Part shown: piece after piece, positions 11,780 to 24,000 of the stretch
Layout: every line of letters begins with the position of its first letter
Numbering within the stretch: position 1 is the first letter of the stretch
DNA from: Melitaea cinxia
Taxonomy: Eukaryota; Arthropoda; Insecta; Lepidoptera; Nymphalidae
Assembly (NCBI RefSeq): GCF_905220565.1
Contig: NC_059396.1
Coordinates: forward strand, 5,367,206 to 5,431,205
Reading direction: 5' to 3'
Length of the DNA stretch: 64,000 nt
The notes under the pieces: model-generated
The model's input: only the letters and a program-made list of their open reading frames with translations
The model's database searches: none
What the model was told of the DNA's origin: nothing
Program-made: the position numbers and the translations under genes

Positions 11780-12163
11780 AATTGAAAAAGTGACATAAAT
11801 CATAATAAAATATATTATTTTCTACGCTAAGGTCACTAAGTCCATAGACTAAGTCTGTACTTTTACGTTTTCGGTTTTCTCATGGAGCATTCTCTCTAAG
11901 CTCCATGGTTGTTTTACCACGTCAACGTCCCAATGGCACTTGTCAAATTTATGTCACGTCAAGTCAATTTACTGATTTACTCCTATCAGAGTTCAAACTT
12001 CAAAACGATTTATCAATTATTGTGTCTTGCTTTACGGTTTTATAAAAGAAGGAAGAAGAAAGAAGTATATTACGCTATCCATACAGTAATTTGTTGATAT
12101 ACATGTATAAGTTCATTTTTATTTTAATGATTGGATAAACATTTTAACATACAACACCTAAAA
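11780..12163. promoter_or_regulatory. MPDU1 upstream region
   Basis: Non-repetitive sequence immediately before the MPDU1 start codon. It presumably contains the promoter and 5' UTR. No specific promoter motif was identified, so the extent is an inference from position only. Confidence 0.35.
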
Positions 12164-13370
12164 ATGGCAGATATTTTAAAGGGGTTAATATTGTCGGTTT
12201 TATCTGAAAAGTGTTACAATGAATATTTCAATGAGTATAATTTTTTTGACCGTAAGTAGTGAAGTAATAAAACAACAGACAATACATTTTTTTGACCCAT
12301 CTCATGAAATTGAATTTAACTTTTTATTATCATTTTAGTTCCCTGTTTTAAGGCAACGCTAAGCAAAGGCCTTGGAATTGGTATAATACTTGGTTCCATA
12401 TTGGTTAAAGTTCCACAAATTTTAAAAATTCTTGGTAGCAAGAGTGCTGAAGGCATTAATATTTATGGAGTATATTTAGAGTTATTTGCAATTACTGCAA
12501 ACTTTGCATATAGTTATGTTATGAATTTTCCTTTTAGGTATGTATTGTAACTTTTTTGAAATTAATACAATATGCCTAGTTTATTCTTATTTCAAATAAT
12601 TATATATAAATCATGTTTTAGTGCTTGGGGTGAAGGAACATTCCTTGCTATTCAAACGGCTATAATTGCTGCATTAGTGTTGCATTATGGAGGAGCTCCA
12701 GTAAAAGCTACTATATTCCTAGCAACATATGTAGGGCTGGTATCGGCACTAGTCGGTGGATATACACCAAAGGATGTGCTATGGATGATGCAAGCTGTTA
12801 ATATTCCTATTATATTGGCAGCAAAAGTAAGTTTTACCATAACTTTATCCTTATTTTGATTGAACATATTACTAATTTATATTGGAGTGTAAATACCAAT
12901 TGTATTTTATCTTTGTAATGATGATTAGCAATGATAAACAAATAATAAGCAAATTGTTTGTTCATAATTATAAGTTTGAACACCAACCATGCCTTTCTGG
13001 CACAACTGAAAGCCATTAAACCAATCAATCAATCTAAAATCAAAGAAAAAAAATCTAATTTTATCGTACAAGATTTTGTTTTATTAAATAATAATTTATG
13101 TCTTGTTTACATTTTTAGTCAATTCAAATTATAACAAACTACAAAAATGGAAGTACTGGCCAGCTCTCAGCTATCACTTGTATGTTGCTGTTTGGTGGCA
13201 GCATTGCAAGAATATTTACGTCTGTTCAAGAAACTGGAGACTCCATTATCATATTAACATACTGTGTAACAACAATTGCTAATGGTGCCTTGGTTATGCA
13301 ACTTTTCTGGTACTGGAATGTTGACAAGACTGCCAAAAATATTAGTAAGAAAAAGAAGAAGAATACATAG
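12164..13370 (+). CDS. MPDU1: MPDU1 homologue (mannose-P-dolichol utilization protein)
   Basis: Four exons join in phase: 12164-12251, 12339-12537, 12622-12826 and 13119-13370, coding for 247 residues, which matches the vertebrate length as I recall it. MPDU1 is a multi-pass ER membrane protein needed to use dolichol-phosphate mannose and glucose in N-glycan and GPI-anchor assembly. The first PQ-loop repeat is clear (GIILGSILVKVPQILKILGS, Pro-Gln at residues 55-56, followed by KSAEGINIYGVYLE). The second repeat has AVNIPIILAAK (Pro158), where the Gln is replaced, and then NGSTGQLSAIT. Several hydrophobic helices follow. The C-terminus is a lysine-rich tail (NISKKKKKNT), consistent with a cytosolic ER-retention-type tail. 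The ATG context AAAATGG is good. A possible AATAAA lies near 13680. Confidence 0.95.
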
Positions 13371-13987
13371 TCAATTGATATTATTAAGCATAATTTATAT
13401 CATTTTTTTTAATTGAGTTTTGTTTATGGGGTTGACTAAATACTTTGATTATCACTTGGATTTATTTATTTCACAATCCCTTTTAAAAATGTAACTTTTA
13501 ATACAAATGAGATTTAAAAAGTATTTCGTTTAGAAAATGCAAAAACAAGCAGGAAAATGAGTACCTACAGTAGATGAAAAACTTTTTTGAAACATGAATT
13601 TCATAGGTTAACCCATATCATGAGGTTTATTAGTTACAATCATATTTTAGACAGACATAAGGCATATTGTGGCTGGAGTCAATAAAGTGAGTTAAAAAGA
13701 AAATTAACAAGTAGTTATTCTATTAATTACTCTTTGTTAAATGTTCAAATCAAGTCATTTTCAAAATGATTAATATTCTGATTAGCCGGAAAAAGTAGTA
13801 GCCTATCTGAACGGCTTACTCAAATAGACAATTTGAACACAGCATTGTAACTATGCTTAATTGGCCAAGGTGTTTGGCAAAGCTAAGTGACAGCTATGAC
13901 TCACTTTTTTCTTAATGTTCAATAGCTTCTAAAATTTCTACTTCTGATATGACGAAAATGTTTAAAATAATATATTTTAGTTTTAAC

Positions 13988-14132
13988 TGAGGTAGGGCAC
14001 AGCAGGAATTTCCTCAAAATATGGAGCAGCCCGACTGGGGTTGTACCTCGACCTTACAGAAGATCACGGCTAAATAATACTGTTTTCAAGCAGTATTGTG
14101 TTCCTGTTTGTGAGTAAGGTGCTGTACGCTTG
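13988..14132 (+). repeat. Fragment of the LINE-3'-end-like repeat
   Basis: Starts GGTAGGGCACAGCAGGAATTT and continues through TGTTTTCAAGCAGTATTGTGTTCCTG to a GCTGTACGCTTGTT end. It is the same family as 10672-10925, in the opposite orientation and internally deleted. Confidence 0.65.
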
Positions 14133-14337
14133 TTAAATTGATGTGTAAAAATTACATCAAGACTAAAAAGTTATATTTGATTATTTATATATTTATGGAT
14201 GTATATTATATTAACCAATACCTAACCGAGTCTAATAATAAAGATGAAAAAAACCTTATTTCAAAAAAAATAGTCTGTTTTTAAGACCGCCCGGCAGAAG
14301 TGAAAACTTCATTGGTAATCGCAATATATATTATATA

Positions 14338-15378
14338 CACTCGCGTGCAACTGAATCAACTCAAGCCGTATATTGGTATAAAAGTTCGATTTTTAGGAAA
14401 ATGGCTTATCCGATCCGTGAGATGACGATTTCTCAACGAAGTTGAGACAATGAAGCGGTCGTCCGTCTCAGATGTGCTCCGGTGTTTATTGGTTTGTAGT
14501 CTCCGAACGAAGCCACCAGTTTCTTGAAACCTGTATACTCGTGAAACAGCTGATTGGCACATGTTAAGTTCACGAGCGACTTGCCGTTGATTATGGCCCG
14601 CATGCAACAATGCTACAACTTGGGCCGCTACTTCTGAGTTAGTGTCCAATGGATCGCGATTAAAATACTGGGAGCTTGGAAGTGTGTCAACGTCTGACGA
14701 GTGACTGATAAGAAATCTTTTTTTTTTCGAATTGTGGAGTGCTGTTGGCCCTAGCGGCCTTTACAGCGTCACCGGTGAGGGGGGCCGGGTACTAAAGACA
14801 CCGGCCGTGAAGGAAGAAGGGGAGGGCTCGTGGGGAAGAGGCACGCCCTAACGTCTCCTAGCGAGATCGCACCTCGGCTTAGAGCGTCGTCGGAGTGAAG
14901 GAGGCGCTATGCGGAGCGCTGAGACGGCTTACGGACGGTCCGCTACGCGCCTAGGCGCGTGCGAGCCGTAAGAACGCGGGGATCTCGCCCTCGCCGGCGG
15001 GGGCGGTGTGTGTGTGTATTGTGCGTGGTGTATATGGCGTTAAGCGCCGTGATCCTATCGTCAGGGTCGGTTAAGACGTGCATGGGACGTCTTTGTACGG
15101 TCTGTAAGTTTCCTCTACCTACGATAAGAAATCTGGGTCACGTGAGCTTTTATACATGATTTAGTCTCGCAACTCGTGGGTACCGCAACGAGTAATTTCT
15201 GTAACGCTCATGTTTGACCGTATTTATTTAAAAAGTTTTGTCATTGTTTATTTGAAAATTGCTATATTTATGAAAAAAAAATGTCTTTCGAATAAAAAAC
15301 AAAAATCGGATAAGCCATTCGAAAAATCAAACTTATGTACCAATATACGGCTTGAGTCGATTCAGTTACACGCGAGTG
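14338..15378 (-). mobile_element. Tc1-like element, internally deleted
   Basis: Long imperfect inverted ends match over roughly 70 bp (left CACTCGCGTGCAACTGAATC, right in reverse CACTCGCGTGTAACTGAATC), with TA on each side (14336-14337 and 15379-15380). On the minus strand 14649-14416 encodes the N-terminal helix-turn-helix of a Tc1 transposase (AAQVVALLHAGHNQRQVARE, then CQSAVSRVYRFQETG). This then runs straight into the terminal repeat, so the catalytic DDE region has been deleted. A separate retroposon has inserted at 14719-15122. Confidence 0.85.
14719..15122 (-). mobile_element. GC-rich retroposon inside the Tc1 element
   Basis: The 404-bp insert begins with a T-run (a poly-A tail on the minus strand) and is flanked by the 12-bp duplication GATAAGAAATCT (14707-14718 and 15123-15134). 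It is strikingly GC-rich against its surroundings (for example GTCACCGGTGAGGGGGGCCG). No reading frame was recognised. It is probably the 5'-truncated 3' end of a non-LTR element such as an R1-clade LINE, but the family is uncertain. Confidence 0.8.
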
Positions 15379-15407
15379 TATATCGGCGATGACGCAATCC
15401 ATAATAA

Positions 15408-15589
15408 TCAATACATATAACTGGAACCTTTATCAACGCAAATACCAGTTTTCACTAATATATTGTGATAAGCTTCACTTAACATATACGTAGTGTTTGT
15501 TTCATGTCAATCGGCTTAAAAATAAAAAAATAGAATCACGTTGAACATATAAATACCCAAAACACGGACGAAGTCGCAGGCACAGCTAG
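15408..15589 (+). mobile_element. Short non-autonomous Helitron
   Basis: Starts TC (TCAATACATATAACTGG) and ends GTCGCAGGCACAGCTAG followed by T. CTAG before a T, preceded by a small GC-rich hairpin-like stretch, is the Helitron 3' signature. The same end type occurs at 50922 and 56808. Confidence 0.6.
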
Positions 15590-16156
15590 TACGTGTATGT
15601 ACTATACGTGTTCACTCATTTGTAATTAGCAGTCCAGAACTAAAATTTGATGTTTTCAGCTTTAAAAATGATGAATTTATAGTTTAGAGATAGAGACAGA
15701 AAGTCAGGTCAAAGCCCTCAAAAAAAGTTGTGGTCAGAGCGATCCGAAAATCGGTGAAGTACTAGTCGGAGCACGAAATCGCTTATAATGAACAATCATG
15801 ACTTTTCTCACTTTTTTTCATTAAGGCCAACCGTTTTACAATTTCATAAAATAATCGAGGGAAATATCCGGAATATAATCCTGTTGACCTTTTTTTAGGC
15901 CAGCTTTTCCATAATTCCATAAAATAATCAAGTTAAGGTAAAATAATGAGTAAATGTTTAAGCTGAAGGTTGTGGGTATACCCACCGTGCCCACAACGGT
16001 GGATCCGCCCCTGGTCAAATCTTGCTGAAACTTGAAAAACAACACACTTTAAGAACCATCTTTCGAAGAAGAGAAAAATCATCGTAATCAGTACGTTTAG
16101 TAAAAAGTTGAGGAAACACATATTAACCTCTTTTTTTAGTCGGTTATAATTTAACA
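15590..16156. other. Unassigned repeat-rich spacer
   Basis: AT-rich sequence with a short GC-richer patch (15975-16015, CCACCGTGCCCACAACGGTGG, a palindrome-like stretch). No gene or element ends could be defined. Confidence 0.35.
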
Positions 16157-16619
16157 AGAATTGTGTTTGCAGGCAAACGAAAAAAAAAACCGACTTCAAT
16201 TACATCGACAAGTAATACAACGTATATCGACGAAAAAATAGTCAAGTAACTACGCGTTATCAAAGATTACTCAAAAAGTAGTTATCTGATCTCGATAAAA
16301 TTTAAATGTGACCACATGATAAACATCAGCTTTTGATTAAATTAAAAATTATCAAAATCGGTACACTCAGTAAAAAGTTATGCGGATTTTCGAGTTTTCC
16401 TCGATTTCTCTGGGATTCCATTATCAGATCCTGGTTTCCTTATCATGGTACCAAACTATATCCCTTTTCCAACAAAAAAAGAATTATCAAAATCGGTACA
16501 TCCAGTAAAAAGTTATGCGGTATAATACAACGTAGGTCGACGAAAAAAGCGTCAAATAAAAACGAATAAAAATTGACACGAAAATTGACACACACCTCCT
16601 TTTTTGGAAGTCGGTTAAA
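16157..16619 (-). repeat. AACCGACTTC-ended dispersed repeat, copy B
   Basis: Reverse copy of the 10948-11558 family. It opens ATTGTGTTTGCAGGCAAACG and closes TTTTTTGGAAGTCGGTTAAA. The second module is shortened by a deletion near 16560. Confidence 0.75.
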
Positions 16620-18592
16620 AAATCATTGTAATTGTTGGTGGTAAATGTCTAGCGGATAAATAGTAATGCATGAAATTAGTCAATCCAACTCCAAGTTCAA
16701 CATCCTGCATTTTTCCTTCTTCAAACTGGGCAAATTTTCCATCCCAAGCTATCCCTCGTTCATTTTTCTATGCTATGATATATATTACTACCGGTCCTAT
16801 TGACACTTTACATTGAAATGCTACTTTATCTAACGATGATGAACAGCTTCCGAATTGTGGAAACTCGAAAGCTCTGCAAAGAGGAAGACAAAATTGTTTA
16901 AGTGACTTAGTCTTAAATATGGAAGATATGTAACGAGAATGATTTAGCATATTATTTACGAGCAGACGTAAAATCTTTTCAAGTCACTGTGATGTATAAA
17001 ATAAGTAGATACTGCTTTGAATAAAATGAGTAGCAAAATTATAAATGTAGTGTTCGTGTCCAGCATTTCTCCTAACCTTTTGACCGCCGTAGTCACCTAT
17101 ACTTGACAAGGGCTCGCGAGTCCTGTGCGCCAGCGACGTCTATAGGTGACAAAAAACCCGGACCACAAAAATATTAAATAAAATTATTAAAAAAATATTT
17201 CTAGTATTTGAATTCAACATTTATGAAAATAGAATATCCCCGCAACATTTGAGTAGAAAAAACAAGTCTTTTAGAGCTACACGTACTGAGAAACATTGAA
17301 ATAAAAACATGCATTCTTATTCCACGTAAATGATATGTCCAGAACGCCGAAGTCGTCTATAGTTGACCGCTAGGGATGTGACGCAAGAGGTATAAATAAA
17401 AAATAAATAAATAAATATTTACAACATACACACACGGTCATCTGTTCCTAAAGTAAGCAACTCAATGCTTGTTATAAGTAACAGCTGACTGGTATAGCTA
17501 ATTTTTTTTTTTTTTTTGATAAGCATACATATAAATAATACACATATAAATAAATATATATTATACCCAGACTCGGGGTGGAAATCAAACCCATAACCTC
17601 CAGAGCAGAAAGCACCTGCTGACCTGTAATCACTACAAACTGCGCCAACGGGCTAGTCAAAATGGTATAGATGATTTATATATTCTTTATTGCACTTTAA
17701 AAAAATCATAATTACAAGTCATTTTTGCAATTAGCTATTCAAAATTCAACTCAAACGTGTTATATTTTCTATAAATAATTTGATATTTGAATAAAACAAA
17801 AGGTAAAAAACATAAAACTATCATCAGCTAACACATAAATAGCAAATGAATAAAAAATCAAATCAACTAAAATCAATCAAATCGCCATAATAAATCTGAT
17901 ATCTCAAATCTGGCGCATCTCTTGCGCGTAGTCATTAATCCGTTCTCTACACGCCGTTGTCAAGTATAGACGACACGCTGATGACGTCATAAGCGAATAG
18001 CGAGAAAACTAGTGAAGTGCAAGACGAGCGATACCTTAGAACATCGTCGCATTTTGGAAGGCGTCGATGATTTTAATAATATACAATTACCAATAAAAAA
18101 AAATATATATTTTTTTTTATCTAAGGTTAAGGAGCGAAATTAAGATTTTCTTTCTCATTCTCAAAATCATCTGGCAGCATCAATATCATCTCTAACCCCC
18201 ACTCTCATAAAAGCTTTTTTTCTAAGACCCATGTCGTGTCGTGTATCGTGAAATATTTGATTTGAAATATTGCTACTTACTCAGTTCTGTTTTAGTACTA
18301 TTTGCTACCTAAGCAAAAAAAAATATTTAACGCATGTAAATATTTCTTTTAAACTAAGGCTGGCATCGACCGCACCGATTATATTAATTTGCTTCATCGG
18401 ATCAACTACTGAGTTGGGGAACAATGGAACACGGGGCACTATGGAACAGTGTCGATAAAAATTTGAATTCTAAACTACTTCGTGTGGTAACGCTTCGACC
18501 AATTACAGCGCGTCCTGCGTCAAAACGAGGACGTAGTGAAATATGGCGGCCTGACAACGATGGAACTGTGAATAGAAAAATATTCCATTTTT

Positions 18593-19190
18593 AACCGACT
18601 TCCAAAAAAGGAGGAGGTTCTCAATTCGACAGTATTTTTTTTATGTATGTTACTTCAGAACTTTTGACTGGGTGGACCGATTTCGACAATTTTTTTAAAT
18701 CGAAAGGTGGTGTGTGTCATTTGGTCCCATTTAAATTTATTTGAGATCTAAAAACTAATTTTCGAGTTATATCTAATAATGCGTTTTTACTTGACGCTTT
18801 TTTCGTCGACCTACGTTGTATTATACCGCATAACTTTCTACTGGATGTACCCATTTTGATAATTCTTTTTTTATTGGAAAGAAGATATCCCTAGCTTGGT
18901 ACCAACCAGGAAACCAGGATCTGATGATGGGATCTCAGAGAAATCGAGGCACTCTTGAAAATCCGTAATAACTTTTTACTGGGTGTACCGATTTTGATAA
19001 TTTTTAATTTAATCGAAAGCTGATGTTTATCATGTGGTCACATATAAATTTCATTAAGATCTGATATCTACTTTTTGAGTAATCTTTGATAACGCGTAGT
19101 TACTTGCCTATTTTTTCGTCGATCTACGTTGTATTACTCGTCGATGTAATTGAAGTCGGTTTTTTTTCGTTTGCGAGCAAACACAATTAT
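18593..19190 (+). repeat. AACCGACTTC-ended dispersed repeat, copy C
   Basis: Full-length forward copy (TTTTAACCGACTTCC to GAAGTCGGTTTTTTTTCG and GCGAGCAAACACAATTAT), nested inside the TTAA-type element. Confidence 0.78.
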
Positions 19191-19449
19191 TCTTGTTATA
19201 AAGTTGAGATTTCTTTTCAAAGTACTTTCTTTTTAGTAAAAAAGTTTAAAGAATAGGTAAATAATTTTTTTTTCATTAATTTTAATCATTTTGTCTATTT
19301 GAGACAATTGTGTGGAAAGTTCAAAAAATAACCTAATTTTTTATAAAACTCGTTTAAAACGTTGGCCTTATGGGGCACTATGGAACGGGGCACAGTGGAA
19401 TACTGTTCTAATGAACCTTAGATAATAAACTATTATCTAATAAGATAAT

Positions 19450-19836
19450 AATTGTGTTTGCAGGCAAACGAAAAAAACCTAACTTCAATTATATCGACAA
19501 GTAATACAACGTAGGTAGACGAAAAAATAGTCAAGTAAATACGCATCATCAAAGATCAATCAAAAAGTTGTAATCGGGTTTGGATGAAATTTAAATGTGA
19601 CTACATGATAAACATCGGCTTTCGATTAAATTAAAAATCATCAAAATCGGTGCACCCAGTAAAAGTTATGCAGATTTTCGAGATCTCATTATAAAGTCCT
19701 GGTTTCCGTAGCATGGTACTATACCGGGGTTATCTCCTTTCCAACAAAAAAAGAATTATCAAAATCGTTTTATAAACGACAAAGTTATCGGTCGGTCGAA
19801 TTGAGTAACCTCCTCCTTTTTTGAAGTCGGTTAAAA
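19450..19836 (-). repeat. AACCGACTTC-ended dispersed repeat, copy D
   Basis: Reverse copy lacking one internal module. It runs from ATTGTGTTTGCAGGCAAACG to GAAGTCGGTTAAAA and lies about 260 bp from copy C in inverted orientation, inside the TTAA-type element. Confidence 0.75.
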
Positions 19837-20319
19837 AATTACAAATTTGAATTTGGTTAATTTTTTTCTAAATTACTTTTCATGTATGTATCGATTCGAT
19901 TCGAAATCGATATATAGCCTGCGGCTTCCTTGCGTGCGACACAGCACGTCTCTAAAGAGAGTTTCATAACCGTAGGTCAGCTGCGCCGTAGTCGTCCAGT
20001 CGTGACAATGACGTCATGGCGATAGAAAAGAGTGTTGTGCTTTACTACGATTATTTTTGTAATGTTTGTTTTTTATTTATGTTGTTGTAAGTATATATAA
20101 CGAGTGCAAGATAACACAAGAAAGATATTAAAAAATAAACCTTCCTAGATTATATAAGTAGTAATTTATTGCATAAAAACCAGCAAAAAACAAGTCACTG
20201 TGTGGTACTCGATAACGACTCTTGGCAGCACTATTTTTTTCGTAGATATTTTTGTTTATTTTATGCCTTGGCGTACAGGGCACGGGAATGGTTTTGAGGC
20301 GTGGCGGTCAAAAGGTTAA

Positions 20320-21079
20320 AAAAAACTGCTCTCATATTGTAGCTTTACATTGAGAATACAAGCTTGAGAATTACACAGTACATTACGGTTATGATGCACA
20401 GCTATCCCACCAAACGTAAAATAGAGAATTCAAAACATGTGTACCCCGACCGGTGCTGCCCCTAGCGATCTTTTTAAAATCTCAGGAAAAAAGCTAACTG
20501 AATATCTACCTTCATTTGTCCATTTGTATTATTGGTCAAGAAAATGGTACAATTCAGCGTATAAAAATAAAGTAGTATCATTGTTAAATTTGCATATCTT
20601 ATCAGCACATTTATCAGCGCCTATTTGTTATCTCGAAGGCGAAGGGAAGAGAAATGAGCCGAACGAGTAATAACCAAATTTAATTGAGATAAGAATGTGT
20701 GCTTTTATTTATATTATGTATTTATGAATGGCTAAGGAAATATAATAAAACTATGAAATATTAATGTGTAAACATTTATTTAATTTGCACTTTCACACAA
20801 AAACAGAAGTGTACAAAACTTTAAGCCCAAATCTGTTAAATTCTAAACATGGAATGGTTCTTATTTATGATAGTGCCTGTTCACATAACACAAAAAACTT
20901 TCAGCTACATTGAATACTTGTAGTAGTCAATTTAGGCAAACATTGCATTATTAGAATAAATGAAAATAGGAATATTCGTATCTATATTTACATCTATTAA
21001 GTTAATATACGGTTATCTTTAATTCAAAGGGATCTACATCTTAAACTAAAGCTATCCAAGTTGCGGTGGTTGTATGTGT
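20320..21079 (-). other. TTC14 3' UTR and downstream region
   Basis: AT-rich. On the minus strand an AATAAA occurs near 20781-20776, a plausible polyadenylation signal about 300 nt past the TTC14 stop. No other gene is supported. A 77-codon plus-strand open frame at 20437-20670 resembles nothing I recognise. Confidence 0.4.
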
Positions 21080-24000
21080 TCACTCCTTGGGTGGTTGTTC
21101 CTCCTGTTTCTCTTCGGCGTGGTTTCTCTCTGGCTCGCCTCCATCCGCCCATTTGCCGTCGTACTCTTTCCTGTCTACGTACCTCTCCTCCTCATATTCG
21201 CCTTCGCTACGGTGGCTGTAGACATAAACAAAATATGTTTAGTAAGTTATAAAAAAAAAAACGAGTAAATAGCTTGTAATTGTTACATATAGTAGTAGTT
21301 TTTGTAACATTAAACCAACCTGTCTCTTTCCTTATCACGTCTTTCGGGACTGTACGATCTAGATCTACGAGTCCTATCGGGGCTTCGGGAACGAGAATAT
21401 CTTCCACCGCGTCTGTCACGAAAATCACGGAAACCACCTCTGTAATGAAAAAAACACAAATTTAGTTCTTACTGAGAATCTGTTATTACGATTAATAGAG
21501 ACAATATTACACGAATTATATCCTGTGACAACATAGGTACATTTATAGCTTGATGGTCATGGTATGGAAAGGTAAAGTAGGCAAGAATTCTCAACTAAAG
21601 AATAAACTAAGTTTACATTTTTTCATTCAATACCTGAATGGTCTCCCGCGCCCCCCTCCTCCCCTCCTGGGTCGGAAGGGCCTTCCGCCTCGGGAGCGGT
21701 TGTCTCTCCACTCCGGCTGGAACCGGCGCCCGTCATCCCTCCGGAAGTCACCCCCTCTACCCCTCCCGCGGTTGCCGCCTCCGTTGTAAGTGTGGAAGCG
21801 CGGACGATAGTATGTACCGCGCTCGAAACCGCCCCGACCGCGCCAGTTGCCTCGACGGTTGATGCGACGGAATCTGAATATATTTAAAAAAAATAAAATA
21901 AAACTTGTAAAATAAAAATAATCCTAGAATATTGTACCTACATAGTATTTATATCATATTTCAATTAAGTTTCATTTTATCTTTAAGAGATTGGACACAG
22001 CCATATTTTCACCTGTAGTGTATTTTATGAGTATTTCGTCACATTTATTTTAAGCTGAGATTCAGTAGGGTTTTCAAATATATACAGGATTGATTGTAAT
22101 CATCATCAATTTGTCGACTAAAAAAAAATGTACTAAAGTGCCTTGGCAAGAGCCATTAAAAATTTGCGCATTTAATCAAGATTGTAAAATGTTTAAAATA
22201 CTTGTTAGTTTCATACTAAAAAAAAAAACGATTAAAAAAAATAAAAACCTCAAGAAACCCGATTTTTGCTACCCCATTTTACTCAGTTCAATTGTTTTTA
22301 ATTCGCACAAGCTCTTAGGTAGGTTCTTAATTCCTACCTTGCCTTTCAAAGTCGACAAATTTTGAAAATTTTAAATTCATAGTTTGACTAATAGTCTTAA
22401 TTCTAAAAAACTTGGGGCAATTATGTCATTATTTTTTACTGTGGTTCTAGAAATGTTATTTAAGGTTACGGTTCCAAAGTTTAAATGAACAAAAATAATA
22501 AAAAATTAACCACAATAACCGAAAAATGGTTACAGTTTGACCAAATTTCTAGGTTTTTCTTAAATGTCCATAATTTACAAACTGCATGGGATAGATTTTT
22601 TTCTGATTTTTCTCATGGTGGTTACAATCAATCCTGTCCACAATACGTGCAATTTCATCTTCTTTAGGTTTTTAGTTGGACAACAAGTCTAAAATTGTGT
22701 ACATTGTCTCACTAAATGAACTAATAACATTAAGATAGATCGAGAAAGAGGCTTACTCTCGGCTGTGAGATATTCCTGGGTGAATTGACAAAAAAAAAAA
22801 AAAAATATATAATAGTCACCTGTCCCTGGAGCCCGAGCGGGAACGAGAACGGCTCCGAGAGTAGTAAGAACGACTGGCGTCCGAGCGTGAACGAGAGCGA
22901 GGCGAGGCGGAGCGGCGGCGGCGCGACGCCACCGAGCCGCTGGCGCTGGAGCCGGACCGCGACCGCGAGCCCGAGCGGGAGCGGTACTTGCGCGGACGAG
23001 ACCTGCGGATCGATAAACAAGTTACGTGTTACTACTAGAATCAAATTAGTTATAAAAGGTTACGTATATTGAAAGTAAGGCATAAAAGTAGTTTCGATTT
23101 CATAATGAGTGTAATGTATATTAAAAATAAGAACTAAAATAAAGAACAAACTAGAAAAGTAGGATCCGATGCTGTAACAAGTTTATAATGTAATTTAAAG
23201 TAAGACCAGTATTTCTCATAAAAATGAACCAATATTTTATATGCCGAAAGTAATATTAACCTTTATCAGCCCGTGTTTTGTTTAGCTTATAGTTCTGCTG
23301 TTTCCAGAAATAAACCAAAATCATTGACAAATATTGTTTTTATTTTGTTGGTTAATATTTCACAAAATCAAATAAATAGTTTTGATTTTTGTTTTCAAAG
23401 TATTTTTGTTCATTTATGTATTACAAAAGATAATATCAGATACTTGTATAAATCGGTAATGACTTAATGACAAAAAGTAGTTTAAGGAACCCTCATTATT
23501 TTATTACACAACACAAGGTTATTTTCTTTAAAAAACTAAAGTACATAAAAAACATATACAATGTACACACCTGCTTCTAGATCGTTTAGGCGAACGTCGG
23601 TCTTCGTCGGACGAGTTAGACGAGTGTCGACGAGGAGACGGCGGAGAGCGAGGTCTGCGTCCGGACGGCGTGGGCGGCTTGATGCGAGTGACAAACTGCT
23701 CGGGTCGCCCGTCACCGACCGAGACCGGGGTTTCACCCTCTTGCGCGATACGGAACGAACCGAACTTGTCCAGGACTATGTTGCCCTTGCGAACCGGCTT
23801 GAAATAAATAAACGTCACATTAGCAACGGCACTCACTAGAATTTACTCCAGATGGGGATCCGCAAACACACAACACACAAGTTGAACGGTCAGAACACGG
23901 GAAAAAATTGTATAACTAATACAAATGTTTACTATTAGTAGGATTCGAACCCGTTATTGCCAAGGCAACCCACCAGTAGCCCGTTCTGCGACCGCTTTAA

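Larger units (their letters stand above)
17076..20315. mobile_element. TTAA-type inverted-repeat element (piggyBac-like ends)
   Basis: The ends are inverted: CCTTTTGACCGCC at 17076 and GGCGGTCAAAAGG ending 20315. The right flank is TTAA (20316-20319); the left flank is CTAA, one change from it. TTAA targets with CCTTTTGMC-like ends suggest a piggyBac-superfamily non-autonomous element. Subterminal GC-richer blocks carry related motifs (CACCTATACTTGACAAG, TTGTCAAGTATAGACGAC, GTCTATAGTTGACCGC). No transposase was found. Two copies of the AACCGACTTC repeat are nested inside, in opposite orientations. Confidence 0.6.

Noticed and set aside
11541..11780. Plus-strand open frame of 79 codons with STCTLSSTCTLS repeats
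   Set aside because: It is a translation of the 18-bp minisatellite; no start context or homology supports a gene. The array has no unique spacers, so CRISPR is also excluded.
20437..20670. 77-codon plus-strand open frame (SDLFKISGKKLTEYLPSF)
   Set aside because: No recognised domain, no splice partners, and it lies in the TTC14 downstream region; it may be a relic of the adjacent transposon.
22785..23839. Plus-strand frames opposite TTC14 exons 14 and 15
   Set aside because: Shadows of the Arg/Ser-rich exons; only the minus-strand reading has splice sites and phase continuity.
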